DNA from: Onchocerca volvulus
Taxonomy: Eukaryota > Nematoda > Chromadorea > Rhabditida > Onchocercidae
Length of the DNA stretch: 64,000 bases
Assembly (NCBI GenBank): GCA_000499405.2
Contig: HG738140.1
Coordinates: 11,249,560-11,313,559 of the forward strand
Direction of reading: 5' to 3'
Every line of letters starts with the position of its first letter. Position 1 is the stretch's first letter. Position numbers and translations under genes: made by a program. This document shows positions 1 through 15,890 of the stretch, one piece after another. The notes beneath the pieces were generated by a model that saw nothing but the letters and a program-made list of their open reading frames with translations, was not told the DNA's origin and searched no databases.

Positions 1-3000
1 GCAATAGTACTGCAGAATGCTCGTAAGGTATTACAGTTTTCAATTGAGTCATTGAATATGTTGTGATGAACTAATTTATACCGAAAAACCACATTCTGCA
101 TGAAAGTTTTCCTTTGGTTTTTAAACAATAAATTAGATTAATAGTTTTATTATATTGGCAGTTATAACTATACATGCAAAATATTTTTCGGTTCACATGT
201 TGTATGAAGTTCTAGCTGATAAATGAAAATCTTTCATTGAAAGACTCCACTTGGAAAACCTAGTAAGCTTCGTGAATGCTGTTTCATTATTTGGAGTGTC
301 TCAAAAAAGTGGGTTTATGGCTCAGGCTTAAATAGTTTAGTTCTTGAAAGCACTACAATTTCGCAATTCGTTGGAACTTTACTGATATTACATAAAGTTA
401 CAAAAGAGCAATATGGTGCTTTTTTTTTATCAAGAATTGGCATATATATATATACATAAATGCCAACTTTTGATAATCCATATTTATATAGCACCAGTCT
501 ATATTTAGTATATATATATATATATTTAAAAATCGTTTATTTAAGTCAAGAAATAGATTTCCGATGACCAATCCCTTTTATTTTAATAGGAATTTTTTTT
601 ATTGATCTTTTCTGTTGATTGCCCTAACTTTGATATAGTAAAAAAGAAAAGTTTTCAGTATATTTCAGAAAATGGAGAAGTATTAGCAGAGCTTAAAAAT
701 CGTTGAGACTTGGGAATTTGAAAAAAGGAACCTAAACTTGTTTATTCACGAAATAGTGATGAAAGGAGTGGAGTGAATAAAGAAAGAAAAAAGAATAAAT
801 TGAATGTATTTTATAAGAAGTATCATTAAATACACATATGTAAATAAGCAAAAATGTGCGAGATAAAAAGGCTAGTAATTAAGCGATCAAAGGAAGTGAA
901 AATGGGTAAATATGAAGAATGGCCATAACAGAATGTTGCTAGTTTGGTTTTATTTTTATGCATTCCAATCGTTTCGGAACTTGTTTCATAGCAACATATC
1001 AGAATGAATTGCGTGTTGTTTGACTTATTTTTACGAATTTTTCAGAAGAATTAAAAATCACTGATCAGTGTATAAAATTTATAAGAATCTTATACTTAAA
1101 AAAAAAAAAAGAAAAAAAGACTATGTTCAAGTGTAGAAAAATAGAAAAAAAGGTGGAATTAAAGGCGAAATGGCAGGCGGTAAAGAGAAAAAAAGAATTT
1201 GAAATTCAAAAAAGAAGTATTATAGCTTGCACAAATAAATTCTAGCATCTTCCATTATTTCTTGTAAAAATTTTATTTGCTTTTTATCATGCTTCATGAA
1301 TAATCATTCATTCAGAAGCTCTATGAATATGTTTCTTTTTAGGATCTTTTTTCTTTTCTCACTTCAAACTAAAACACTAAGGAACTTGCTGTAATTTCAA
1401 TTCCATTTTTATTCTTTAGCTTTTACTCATTTAGTTCAAAATATTCGCAGTGGACTACAATGAATAAACTAATGAATCATTGATTAGTGTTAGACTTCTG
1501 ATATTTCTTCTTCATTTATAGCACCTTTTCAACTTTGCATTATCCATCTGCTTAGATCAAATTACAAAAAATGAGTGAATAGTAGTGACTGTTTACTAAA
1601 GTAATTCACTTGTAGATAAATTCCGATTCTTTGAAGTAAGCAATTCAGGCAAAGATTCAAAAATATTTCCAAATATCAATTCTTAAGTTCAACTGTGGAA
1701 TTTTTTTTACATAGAAAAAAATTTTCTTTTGATATTGCCTTTAATTTCATAGTTTTGTGAGGAATTTCGTGATCTGAAGAAATTTCGCGCCGATAAGGCG
1801 TGTATGCAGCTTCATAGTTTACTTCGTTCAAAAGTTCAATTGTATTACTTATGTCGTTTGATAAGTTTTTGTCTTCGTCCAGTTTTTTAATCCTCTTTTT
1901 CTGTCTTTCCTTTCCTATCTTCTTAATAATGGGTTTCTGAATCCAACTAATCAAGCATGAGTTCGATAAAATGAGTACTGTGATCAGCTTATTGAACTTT
2001 ACTAAAATTTTTCAGTTCTAAGTGTAGAATTCTATTCTTCGAAAAATCTTGCAGTTTTCGACCCTTTACATTTCCTTTGTATTACTTTCCTTCCTTTACA
2101 GATCTTCTACCTCCAATACATGAAACGCTACCATCATTCCGCCAGTCTTTACCTTTACTGAATGAAACGAAAGTTCCCGAAAGCCATCGTCTTCAGAACC
2201 AGATGACATCAGCGGATGTGGAACGACCTTCTGATATTTTCGAACGAAATCAACAGCAGCACCTCACTGTGCAATCTTCTATCATATCAAAAAATATGGT
2301 TGTCATGCAGGATATTTGTTCCGGTGGTGATAATGATGCCATCAATAACGATACAGTGTATACACAGCAGCAGATTACGGCGATGGTATTAGATGCTGAT
2401 TGTATGCATAATCGTCGACAGCAATTTGCTACAACAGAACGACCGAATACTATGAATGCAAATCATCAAGGTTCACATGTTTTTTATATAGTAAACAGGG
2501 GAATTCATTTGCAAATTTCATTTGAAATATAAGCTACAACAGTATGTACGTTCGATGATTGTAGATTACATATAATGGGATTTAATATCCATCGTGCGAA
2601 CTATCATGAATCTTTTTTGAGAAGACTAAATTTTTCTTAAAACTTGCATGCTACCCTACATTGAAACTTAATGTCGGAAGATAGAAATGTTAACTGTTTT
2701 GAAAGTAGAAGAAAACTTATCGTATTTGATTCCTTATACTGTTTCCTTCGGACACTTACTACCACATCTTTTGTTTCTTCAAGTATATCAATTAACGTTT
2801 AGTTCAGATAAGATAATGGTAATGTTAGTTAAAAACTTCATTCATACAAAATGGTCTAAGGCAATAAGCCTCATTTCTTTATATTTTTACTTTTGGATAT
2901 ACATTAATCTAAATAGCTACCACTTAAAAAATTATGTATGCATATGATTTATCGTAACTGTATTGCAGATCTGATACCAGCAACTACTGTTGCCAATAAT

Positions 3001-6000
3001 AATAATCATTCCGATGAACAGCACTGTTATACAGTAACGACAACGGATTCGCGTCATCAACAACATTTTATACATAATGATTATACGCCATCTAGTAATT
3101 GTAAGTTCTAGTTTCGGGAATCTTCATTACAGATAAATTCATTTAAGAAATAGAGAGGAAGAACATTTCCATAAACTTTCCTTGATTGTTCAGTTATCTT
3201 GCTCACTCAACCTGTTCGTGCCACGAATAATATGACAGTATTGTATGATGCAAGTATATTTTGAGAAAAAAAGAACGAACTTTGTATTACATGCTACATT
3301 TATTTAAGGCCAAGATTAGAACATTTTATCTTGGTCGAAGATGCTTAAAAAATGGAACTGTATAGTAAAAAATACAACTGAGGATGAAGTTGATAACCAC
3401 ACTTTATCGATTTTGTGTTTCACAAACAGAAATATACCTTTAAAATGGGGTGGATTTAAATATGCAGTGGTAGCCACTTCTTAATACACACATTAATAAT
3501 AAATCCTATTTCATTTCCATCTATATGTATTAGTGTCTTAAAATAGTCTGCTTTTTAGAAGTTTGTAAATTTTCCAATTTTTTTCATAATCCACATTTTT
3601 CGAAATTTTTTGGAATTGCAGCATGATCTGCTTATTTATTACTTCTGTATTGAAGAAGAGTTATTATAATGTGTTATTTTTATACTAAGCCTTTTTTGAT
3701 CTAGTTCTTTCATCCCTATATTTGACAAAATAATGCAATAATTTGGTTCTCCTATATTGGTCTTTTTTTTTCTTTTTAAACTGATTTCCGGTTTTGGTTT
3801 TTTGTCTTATTTAACTTAAGCTGTAATTTGATTTCGTTTTTCGAAATTTTAGTGAGAATAGATTGGTAGTTTATGTCTTCATTTATTTTCCCAATGCAAT
3901 TTGCTCATTTATTTTTCTATACATTTAAAGGCAACTTAATCGGCTAGCGGAATAAAAAAGTAGAGAAAAAAACTGAAAATGTCAACCTGTCCCGAGAGGC
4001 GAATGGAATATCTGATATATCCACAGTGTAATCTCAGAAAATTGAATTGTCGGATAATTCTTGTATATCTGATGTCACTGACTGTTTGGTGAAGAATATC
4101 ATATTTATAATGCTGTTAGGCTTTACTAGGCATCGCAAACTCGAGTGATTTGTTTCACGATTCTTTTATATTATATTAATTAACTGATCGATGCTTGAGG
4201 AGTCATTCATTCATAACAATTAAATGAAAATGAACATTAAATATTTGTATAATTTATCTTTGTTAATTGTTTTTGATGCATGATTGTTTCTGATGCATGA
4301 TTGCCTAGGTTACCGCTTAGTTGATGTGATACAAAAAATACTATTGAGATATCTTACTGATGAAAGTGGTAGTGTTTATATTGCAGCATATTTTTTTGAT
4401 TATAATAATTTGTGGGTAATTAATTAAGACAATGAACTTCGTTGATCAGAGATTAGGTTCTTTTACAAATAATCACTACTTTTTGTAGTATCTACTAAAT
4501 TCAACCGTTTAGAATGATGAGAAGTTTTAATTATGTATTTAACAAGTTTTTATTTTTTACTTTATATTACTGTGCATTTGAGGTACTAAATATGGAGGGT
4601 TGAATATTTGCAGACATATAGCTACATAAAATGATTTTGTAGTGGTAGTTAGAATGAATAACTACTAGTAGTTAGAATGAATAACAACTGAATGATGAAT
4701 TCATCACTATGGTGATAAACACCATAGTGGTCGTCAATTTATGTTTGTATTAGTCATCTTTTTTTTTTTTTAATAATTAATATACATTTTTTCCGGCTAT
4801 TTTCTGCTTTAAAAATCTTTGAATTCTTAAATGAAAATGACATCTATTAAAGATTGTTTTATGTTCTTTTATGCCATATCCTCTTTATCGGTCAATATTG
4901 CTATCGTAAAATGTTGTGTCGAATACAGCATGGAAGCAAATACAGTGTGACGAATAGCAAACTGATTGTAACATTTAGAAATTGTCGTTTAGATTACAAA
5001 GGCTTGTGAAGAAATAATCAATTGATATTTCGGAATAATATTAAGGATGTTTTTGCTGAAGCGAAGAAAAGTTCATGAGGAAAGTTAGTACTCCAAAAAA
5101 TAATGGCGTGAGTTGGCGAGATTTTCTTTTAGGTGGATCCTTTTAAAAACAAACCCAGCATTCTTACAATAGCTTCGACTCAATTTTTAAGCTTTTAAAA
5201 ATATTGTTATTCTTTACCGTTTCTTCCATTACAATCACTGGAAATATTGATGCTCTCTTAACTCATCTGGAAGACAGATAACTATGATGCATTGAATAGT
5301 CATGCCATGTTCACCTGTTTGTCCGCATTATTAGTATTAAGAATGTTTTTGAATTGTTGTTTCGGTTTGTTGACCACTTAAGAAGATCCGTTTTGTTTTA
5401 GCTCAGCAGCAGCAGATGCTAATGAATGCACGAAATGCAACATTGGTGGAAAAGTTTCCTGGGTTACAAGGACAGACTTGTCAGTTTATCGGTGCTACTG
5501 GAACTGATCACAATGGTGGAACAGGTTAATTACTTTGAAACCAATTTAGACTAAATTTTGTGACAATCAGGTACCGTAGCCTCATGTTTAAATATTTCAG
5601 AAGAAGTTTTTGTACTGATTACCTTCTGTTTGTACAGATTATCGTTAACAATTATACCTGGTTTAAATGTTTGCGTCCACCATTTCGTAAACACTTTTTT
5701 ATTTTACATAAGCTAGAATAAGTCTACATCAAGTGAGTGATGTAATCTTATTTTTCTTGATTTTGATAAATAACTCAATCTATTAAATTACAGAAGTAGT
5801 CCTCTGTGAAATTATCGAGCAATCAGTTGCAGGATCATACGTGATAATAAATCAACAATCTGCTGGTACTTGTGATTATCTCGATAATACTTTAAGCAGT
5901 GGTGGGAGCGATGTCGATAATGTGCTACCATGTCCAAAGATTACAAGTTCATCAGTAATGAGCGCAAAACAGCATGAGCCACACCGTGTAACCTCTGTAT

Positions 6001-9000
6001 TCGATAGGGATAGTTTTAATGGAATGAACAAAGATATTGAGGAGGATGGAATAAAACTGCAGCGATTCTGTTCTGGTTCGCGGAATGTCACTTTACAAGG
6101 TCTGTAATCTATTAAAAGATTTATCCGTGCTCTTAATGTGAGTATTGCTACTGTCATTGAAAGTTGATGGAATACTGAGAAGACTTTACCGTATCATCTT
6201 TGTCGCAGTAAAGAAATCTTCGTAACTATTTGCTGTATACTTAATTTTCGCTAAAATTTGATATAGAGCTTGTTTTTGGGATTGTGACGAATTAGTTATG
6301 ATATTAGATTTTTTCGTCTTTTGTGTTGAAAAGTTACCAAAAAATGTGAAATGTTTGCGGCGAATCATGGATACTGGTTTATAAATGGAAAACTTGTATT
6401 CATTAATAGCAAATAGAATCAGAAGCTATCCATTAAAGAAGGTGATCTTGATGAAGTTATTTAAAATTGTGTTCTTCACTTTTCTTTTTTTTTCGCATTT
6501 GTTTTTCGGTTGTTGATATAGTATTTCTCCTGTAGTTCAGTATTTAAATTCTTTTCTAACCACTCTTTTTTTCTCAATTTCCAGTAGTCATTTAATCGAT
6601 CGTAAAGTCTAGTCGCTCTTTTTTCGTATTTTTTGGAAAGAGAGTTCGAAAAAGAAATTGAGGATTAGCAACTTTTCTTGAATTCTATGATAACTCATTA
6701 ATTTAAGAATCCATTTTTTTTTTTAAAACTAGTTATTAATTTTCCTAAATTTGTTTTATATGACACTGTTTTATTTGTCAGAATTTATATAGTGTTTTAA
6801 TCATCTGTTATAATTGTTGCATACTTTCTCCCAGCATTTCACTCTTTTTCTTAATAATTTATTGCGCTTTTTTGGCTATCCGTACGAAAGTAATACTTCC
6901 GAATGTTTTGAAGCATATTTTATGGCGTTTGAAATTAAAATTAGGCTTGTCTTCTGAAAATGTATTCTTCATTCAGTGATAATCGAACACGTCATTGATA
7001 GTAGCTTATTTGTAATTAATATATTACAGAACTGTATGATTATATTATATTAGTAATATAGTACTTCTTATGTAGACAGTTGAATCTTTATTGTCAGAAT
7101 AGTATGTACACACTGAGCCTATCTTAAACACTCCAAGTACTGCATATAATCATTGTTAAAGCAATGCAGACATATTCACTCATTGTGCCAACAATTGGCA
7201 ATAGATTATATTGAATTCATTACAACGTATAAATCGTTTTTATATATTTTTGTTTTTCAGTTATTCTATATTATATATCGTAATGAAGGTTAGAACTTTT
7301 CGTTGGAATTAGGATAGCAAACAAGAAGATTTGAATTATTAGTTTCATTTGACGATATTTTTTTCAACATTTTGCACAATTAATGAGACATAGTAACCAT
7401 ATAGAAATTCGTGCTGTGGTCTATTTTCTGACCTTTAACACATGAATTTACGCTTTATTCGATATATTTTTTTGTCTTCTCCATTGTTAGTAAATTTTAA
7501 TTTTGTCATTTATTAATTTATTGAACTTAATTCTCTTTCGTTATTCTTTCGTTAACTTTCTATCTTTATTAGTTTGAAGTTATTTGTTTCTGTGTTATAT
7601 TTTTTCCCTTTTTCTTTTCTCTCATTCTTCACTTTTTTTATTACATAAAAAAGGCTGGTAAAGTCAGGCAGAAAGAAAATGTAGAGAAAACGACGCAAAT
7701 TGCAATATGAGAGTAACAGTATACATGTTTTGAGAGTGCAAATATTGATATTTTGGACGATAAGTAATATTGAAAATTTGATAAATATTTACAAATCATA
7801 AAAGAAATATGCCATTCTTCATTTTCTATCTGAAAATTATTTTCTAGTTTGACAATATGGAGTTTGGAAGATTAAAAATGATGAGTTTTAGTTTCCTTCT
7901 GTTGATTCTGTGAATATTTATGCCGCCTTAGCTACTACATGCGTTTTTGTTCATGAATTTCTTTCTTGGTTGTAGTTAGTTTTTTGTCTGAATTCTGACT
8001 TGAATTAATATGTAATGATAAATCGAAATTCAGAAGACAAATAATGCCAACCGTCAAATTGGCATTATATAAAGCGGTGCGTATGAATAAGCTTGTTTGA
8101 ACGGGACCAGTTCTTTTCCATTATAGCATGTTGTGCGTTCGTTGGCAATTTGTAAGAGATTAACCTCTTCTATTTATTTCTATTGTATCATTATTATTTT
8201 TATTGCTTTAATTTTTCAAAATATTCTGTCATATATTTGGCTTATCTATCTGGTATTTCATTCTTTCCGAATAAATTTCTCAAAGTTCTAAGGATTTATT
8301 TTCTCTCTCTTTCCAGCTGTCGAATATTTTTCATAAAACTGTTAATGTTTTTAGGTACATTAGGAGCAAGTGGTCCAATAATAACAGGTCAGCGAACTTA
8401 TTTGCTTGGTAATATCAATAACAGTAGAAACAGTAGCAGTAGCAGCGGAAGGCAAATAGATACAATGAACATGTCAAAAAATTATGATACCTCCATAGGA
8501 AATAGCTATCATTCGCAACAGCATTATGTTCCTGTGCGGTCATCATTCAGGTCAGTTATGTTTTAATGTTCTCAGAAACATCATATTAATACTTCACTCC
8601 AAATAGCTACTGTTGATCTACAAAAATGAAAAAGTTCGATGCCATCCCACCAGTGATTAAATGCTCTGGTTGTCTGGTAAGTTAAGTCTCTTTTAAACGC
8701 CTAAGGTTTTATTTTTATTTATTGTTGTTATACTCATTATTCCTTCTCAGTGTATTTTTTATATTGATAAAAATGTAATAACTTGTAACGACATTTTTAA
8801 CTGATAGGGCTGAGTGCATTTATCGTAATTCGAAAGGCAGTAAGCATCAATATCTATTCTGTACAAAAACGGCTAAGTCGCACATCCACAGAGTTGGAAG
8901 ATAGAGAAGGCAATACAAAGGGAAAAAACTATTTTTGTGAAATGATTTTTTTTTTTTTTGAATTTTTCGCTTTCCCCTTCATTGTTTAAATGTTTTTATA

Positions 9001-12000
9001 AAGTGCAACACTATAAGATTTCCCTTCCCCTCTCTCTCTCGTTTTTTCTCTTTTTCCATTCGTCATAACAGTATTGTTTACATTTTGATTTATATTTTCT
9101 AACTGACATCCTCTCCCTGTTAAGTTTTCAATTTTTTCCTCAAAAATTTTTATCCTCAATTGTTTGGTGAGATTTCTGATCTTGATTATTTTTATATTTC
9201 ATTGTTACAACTTGAGTATTTTTTATAATTTAAAAAGGAAAAAATGCTTATCCCATTGGTTTCATTACTTATCTAGAAGCTGTAGAGTTGATATTTGTAA
9301 GTCTGAACAGGATTGATCAAACTGTAATTCACAGAGAAGAAAATAAAAATTTTAGAAATTTAAAAAAAAGAAAAACTCTTTTGCGATGTAATTTTTGTTA
9401 CAAAAGTTCAGTGTTTTTTATCATTTAGATCGTCAAGTACAACTGAGCGAAAATCAAATCGTTCATCATCCAAAAAGGAACCAATGGATCCAAAAAATGT
9501 TGAAGAAGAAGTAGCTAGGTATGTTTTTCCTTCAATCCTTAATTTTAATTTCTTTCAAGAAATTAAATTTACTAGGACTGTCATTCTCGTAATTTATTAG
9601 AAGTGCTCTTCACGATTGTTTTTTTTTTTTAATTCTTTTTTTTGTCCTGTCATAGGATATCCAATGGTGACATGAGGAATATCATGAAATTTTTTTACAT
9701 CGAAGCAAGAAACTTATTTTAGAAATGTTTCACAGATTCTGAGTGCATCACTGAATCAGAAGTCATTATCATCAGGTTTGTTATCCAGTCTTCAGAAGTC
9801 TCACTTAAGTAATTCGTCAGCAGGTATTTCTTCTATTCTACAAGTTTCAGGTAGTTTATTGCTTAAGTCTCATGAATTAGTTTTAATATATCAAAATCCT
9901 TTGCAATATCTGTGGTTCTGAATGATTTATTTCTATTAAGTTACATTTAGAAAAAAATTTTTAATTTGTTTATTTTTAATAGGATCATTACTTATATATA
10001 AGAACTACAAACATTTAAAATGATAAAAATTAATTGAAATTGTATTGAACTTAAAATCGGAGTAGTTGTTGTGAAGTATAAAAATAAACGAAAGAAAAAA
10101 AAAGATGAGTAATTAAGTAAATGAGTAAAGAGAAGTAATTAAATGATAGAAAAAAATAAAAAGACAAGTAATTCTGTATAAATAATTCTCACTTTTGAAA
10201 TGTTGTGGAGTTCAGAAGAAATACTACTGGGCTATATCGGTCAAATAAAATCAAACAATTTGTTTATTTATTTATTGTATTCGTTTATGTATATAGTCTT
10301 TCCTAATTTTCTTTATTAAATATTCCATTTTATGTTTCTATTGCATTTATCTGAGATTGCTTTTGGTTCATTCATATGAAAATAACTTAGAAGTTCATTG
10401 TAATTTTGCACAACATATTTATGGGAAGATTTGTTCGCTTTTGTATCAAAAGAATTGCAATTTCAGGTTTTGCATCAACAACAGGAGGATCGGACTCAAC
10501 TGGGCAATCATTCAGTAGCACTACCGGTGCATCAGCACCATCAGCAACAGCAGCTAAGAAATCATTTACTTGTGTTGATTGCCATAAAACTGTAAGCACC
10601 TCTCGAAATTTACAACGTCATCGGATGTCCTGCAAATTGGCCCAAGCATCGTCAAATCCTGGGAAATCACTAATAACTGGCGCTGGACAGCTTCAAGCGA
10701 CCGTTATCACTATGCCTTTAAATTCCACACAGGTTGGTTTTTTTTTTTTTTCATTTTTTTGATCAAGAAAGGTAATGAAGACGAGTCGAGAAATGAAATA
10801 TAAAAAATACTGATTCGATCTAACCGATGGAAAGTTCGAATCATGGGATAGTTAGCAATATGCCATAGAACAGTTAAGATTATATTTAACATGCGCTTAT
10901 GTAGCATTTCAAGCTGGTAATATTATTATCCTAACCTAACAGACATAATAATTAAAAATATGAATGGTTCACAATAGAAATTGAATTATTAATGGCAAAA
11001 TTAATCTAAATCGCATGAAAAATGTATCATTGGCATAGATATTTATATTTGGTATTTTTTGGACTTTTTAGTGATTCATGGTTTATATAATTCTACGTTT
11101 CCAGATTAATGGATTATCAAACGCATATTCGACCGATCGGAAAAGTATGAGCAGTGCAACAACGAGTTCGATCTCATCAGCAGGAATAGTGCCAGCTATG
11201 AACATTGTTCCCATATCTTATAATAATAATTTAATTACATCATTTGCTGATGTCACTGATATATCATCAATCAACAATCAACGAACCACACAAATTCATA
11301 GCACTGCATCAGAGATGAATGTTTCCGATGAAAGGTTTTATTTTCCGGCATTTCTTTGTTTCATATTCATATCTCACTGTTGAATCAACACATTGCGAAA
11401 AACAAAATCATTCTTTTTGAAATCTCCGTGGAATGTTAGAAATAGGTTTTCATTTTTATTCTTTCTGCAGGTTCATGCATTCATGTATAAATATTTAGGG
11501 GTATTTGTGTCTATGTAAGATTGATTGAGTTAGTTGTGAATATGATTCTGATTGGTGTTAAGGTTCTATTAATATTGATCTTTTTTTCTACGATCCAAAA
11601 TTTGTTTCAAAAAAAAAAAATAAATAAATATTTAGGTTGGGACCAGTGTGTGAAGATTCATATCTGGACAAAGCAGTAGCAGAGATGACACGAAATAGTG
11701 ATTTAAATACAATGACTGCTGGAAGGTATATAGTTTTCATGCTGTTTAAAGTGTCTCTTATTCATAAATTACTTTTATTTTGAATATTGCTTAGATAAAA
11801 AGTTAACTTAGCAGCAAGCTAATATTTATAATTCAAGTGCCAAATTATAAATATTAGTATTATTAATTGCAAAATGGCTGATTTAATCATGCGATTAGCG
11901 AATTTTTTTTTTTTAAATTACCAATACTTTATTAATATCAAGAGGAAATTATTCTGCTGATTTATTCACCGATGAAAGCAACAGAAAGTTCTTCTTTGAC

Positions 12001-15000
12001 GATCATGAATGTTTTACAAGCGTACTGTTTTATAAATTCTGTTCAACCTTAAACTGTTCTTTTCGAAGACTCCCTGAAATTTTAATTTTTTGCTTGAAAA
12101 AAATAGCAAGTATTAAAAATACTTAAAACTGGAAGAATTAAAGAAAGGAATTTATTCGTTTGTTATGAAGTAGCGAGTAGCAACAACAAATAGGATCTAA
12201 ATTTTTAGAATAGAAAGGAAAAATGAGAACAAAGGAGGAAATATTTCGGTGATTTTTGATACCATCAATGATTTGTTTTCTCCATTTTATAGATTCTTTC
12301 GCTTGAATAGATTTAAAAAAAAAAAAAGGAAAAAAAAGATTTTTTTATTCTTAACTTAAAAATTCTGGCTTATAAATTTCCCATTTTTCGAGATAAAGTA
12401 ATTTTTCTCAGTTTTTCATCTCTTATTTGAAATTTTTTTTTCGTATTCTTAAGGTCCAAAATTTCGGTCTAAAAAAATTTTGGAATTTTGAAAAGTGCTA
12501 ATGAATTTGATATAATTTTTTGGAGGAATGATTTTTTTTTCGAAACTATGACATTTAAGTTCCTGACAAATTTTGAAGAGAATTTTAAGAGAGTTTTCCA
12601 TCTATATTTACTAGTCGAGTTTGACGCAGTACAGGTTCTAAATCGATGGGAATCGAAGAGTGTTTCTTATTTAATTTTGTTTTGGCATTTTAGAAAATAA
12701 TTATAATCTCAAATTTTTTTTAAATTTGATTTGCGCATGGGAGCATATTTTAGATTGGCTTCAAGCTTATTAGATGAAGACGATCATTCGTTTTCATCGA
12801 TATCATCTTTGCCAGTAGTACCAACCACGATGGACGATTCCCATCCATTTCAGTCGTCCGTCCAAGCATCTTCGAACAATGAGCCAGTTAATCTTCCTAC
12901 TTTTACACAGCAATCAGCGCAAATCAAAAGACCAGTATGTCTTTTTTCAAAGATTTTCGTATGTATTGTCACACAGGCTGTTCATCAATAAAGGAGTAAC
13001 CAATAGAACACTAGAATTTTTCCAGATCGTCAAGTATAACTCAATTAAATTTCTAAAATAAGTGGTCATAAATACTAGCAAAATGATTCTTTACTTTTTC
13101 ATTTCATTTTACGTTACTTTTAAAAAAGATAATGATAATTTTTTTCTTTCATGGCACTTCCATACAGTTATACCGATGCGAATCATGCAACAAAACGGTC
13201 AGTTCGAGTAGAAGTTTAAAAAGACATCGTAGCACTTGCAAGCAATATCAGCTTGAATATGGACAGCTGAGACAAAAGACAACTGGAAATCTGAATCCCG
13301 CAACAGATTCTAAAAGGTTAGACAATTGCTACTGAAAAAGGAAATAAACAATTTATGTATAGAATCTACTTTATGGAGAAAACTGACAACCCTCACTTCC
13401 ATTCAAAGGGCAGGTATTTCTATTTGTCTTGGGATGTAATTTATTTCTTGGATAAGTTTTCAGGTCCAAACTTAATTGTGCAAATAGAATTGATTTTAGT
13501 TCAGATTTCAAAAAATGAAGCAAATTAAATCATATTTTATTAATTTAATTAAGATTTTGATCGCAAGAGCTGCATTCTCTTTCGTTAAATTTGTAGAATT
13601 CAACAGCGTATGCACAAGTGCTGCATTTTTTAAATAATGCAAATGTTATATGTTTTTGAGAATAAAGCAAAGAATTTTGAAAGCTTCTTCTTAGAAATTC
13701 TCTGGAAGCTAAAATTAAAATCTCTTTCTGTTCTGATAGGGTATTTCTCTTATTTTTATATTTGGCCTATCAAAGCTTGCGGAATAATCCATCTAATAGG
13801 TGGATTTAAACAAAATGGTTGATGACTGACATAAACATACATTCTTCATGGGTAAGACATGCTTTGGTAAACGAAAAAATGATTGAAATTCCTGAGTATG
13901 AGAATACTGCATGGTATTCTTCAATCATTTGAAGGTCGCTAAGTTTTGGTTCATTGGTGGCTGAGTTTTGCACATTAGCTCAGCAGTTTCAGTATTCCTT
14001 TTTTGATCACAACAAATAAGTGGTAGAATTAAGCACTCTGATAAATAAGAATGATGTTTTCTTGTTCAGTTTTTTGTACATGTCGTTGTATTACTTGATA
14101 TTGCATTTTACTTATGCTGTTTGTTTTTTCAGTGAACCACTTTTGTTGAATTCGTCAGTAACTGCATTAGCATCCCCGCAAGAGCAGCCATCACTTCAGC
14201 GACAGTCTCATGCCTGTATTGTTACCGAATTACCTGTCGTTAGCAATGTTGTTTCGTCCGCTTCCTGTAATGCACCGATTCAAGCAGAAATTCAGGTTAC
14301 GAGGTCTGTCTTTTGCACATTTTATAGACAAGCTTTTTCATGAAATTAGGTTTTTTTGGTTTTTTGTGTAGATTATCTTTGTAAATGCATGATTGATTTC
14401 CAATTCTTTTATGTATTTTTTAAAAAATTGGATTGATTTCCGAGCGCATTATATGTGAATAATATAGTTTTCAAAAAAAAAAAAAAATGATTGCTTATCT
14501 TCTAATTTCTATTCTTTCCAGTTAATTTTATCCCCGAAAAAAAAATGATAAAAATTATAGGGATGCTTTAGAATTGCACAACTATGGAGTAAAAGAAGCT
14601 AAAACTCCTATGATGGATCAGTTTGCTGATTCCAACTTTTTTTTATTTATCTTTCTCTTGCTAAAGATTTTGAAATTTTCATTCTAGTAGAAAACTGTTT
14701 GTTAGTGTAGTAGATTGATCGATTTTGCTTGTAATATTGATTGATTTAGCATGGGAAATGGTGCAATACAGAACGGAATAAATAATAATAGTACAGCAAC
14801 AGCTGGCTCATCTATTACTGCAAATGTATGTGAAGATTGTAACCGAATTTTATGTAGCGCATCAAATCTGAAACGACATCGCGCGACTTGTAAAGCAACT
14901 TCTACGTTTAAGTAAGTTTTGCTAGTCTACTAATTTTTATAAGCTTTTAATCAGATTTCGTAGATTTCAAAAAAAAAAAAAAATTCATCAAGAACTGCAG

Positions 15001-15844
15001 TTTCTCTGACTTATTTAATTTTACTAATGACTAGATAAATGATATACAGTTCATCAGAAAGATTCGTTTTATTTCATGGTATTGATTTACTCCAGTTATT
15101 GATAATGAAGAATACTTGATATTAGTCAATAAACTAGCTTAAAATAATGGAAACTTTATGTATTTGCTTGAAGCTTAAAGGAATAGGTTTCGCCTTGAAT
15201 CATTCTACTCAACCATTACGTAAGTTTTAGGGAATACAATCGAAACTGTGGCAGTAAGTCTCCACAATTTGAATTGCGTTCTCTGAAACTTTGAAATCAT
15301 ATAAGATTTAATTCTCTGGTTTAATTTTTGTTGTTGACAACAATCCTTTTTTGCAGATCCAGGAATACTAAACTTCAGGATCGACATTCAACCTCTGTCT
15401 TTGCAGCTTCACTGAACACTATAACAGAACAACCATCCAAAGAGGAGCAGCAATATAGGAATGATCAAACTGATGAACATAAACGTTCAATTCTTAATCG
15501 TTCATGTGCTGCAGCGCTTGCTGAAACAAAAGATACATTACCACAGAATGTTCTTGTAGCTGCACCAACTATCGACACTACTACTTTTTCGAACGTGACT
15601 ACAAATGCAACGTACCAACGGTCGAGCAATAATGCATCAGTTACTTATATCACATATGACACTGCTAATGTAACATCACTGCAGCAACAGCAACAAATAG
15701 ACGCAGTGCAGCCAATTTCGCAGCTGGAATCATTGAAACATGGCGCCGCTAAAGCGAACCCATGGGTGATTTTTTTTCATTTGTAAAACTTAAGAAGATT
15801 TAAATATATATATTCTTTTGCTTATATTTAGATTTTTTGTTTTT

Positions 15845-15890
<46 letters not shown>

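Noticed and set aside
5876..6157. 93-codon minus-strand ORF opposite exon 5794-6099
   Set aside because: It is the antisense shadow of a coding exon whose plus-strand phase and splice sites are well supported.
10387..10599. 70-codon minus-strand ORF opposite zinc finger 1
   Set aside because: Antisense shadow of exon 10467-10732, which carries a clear finger on the plus strand.
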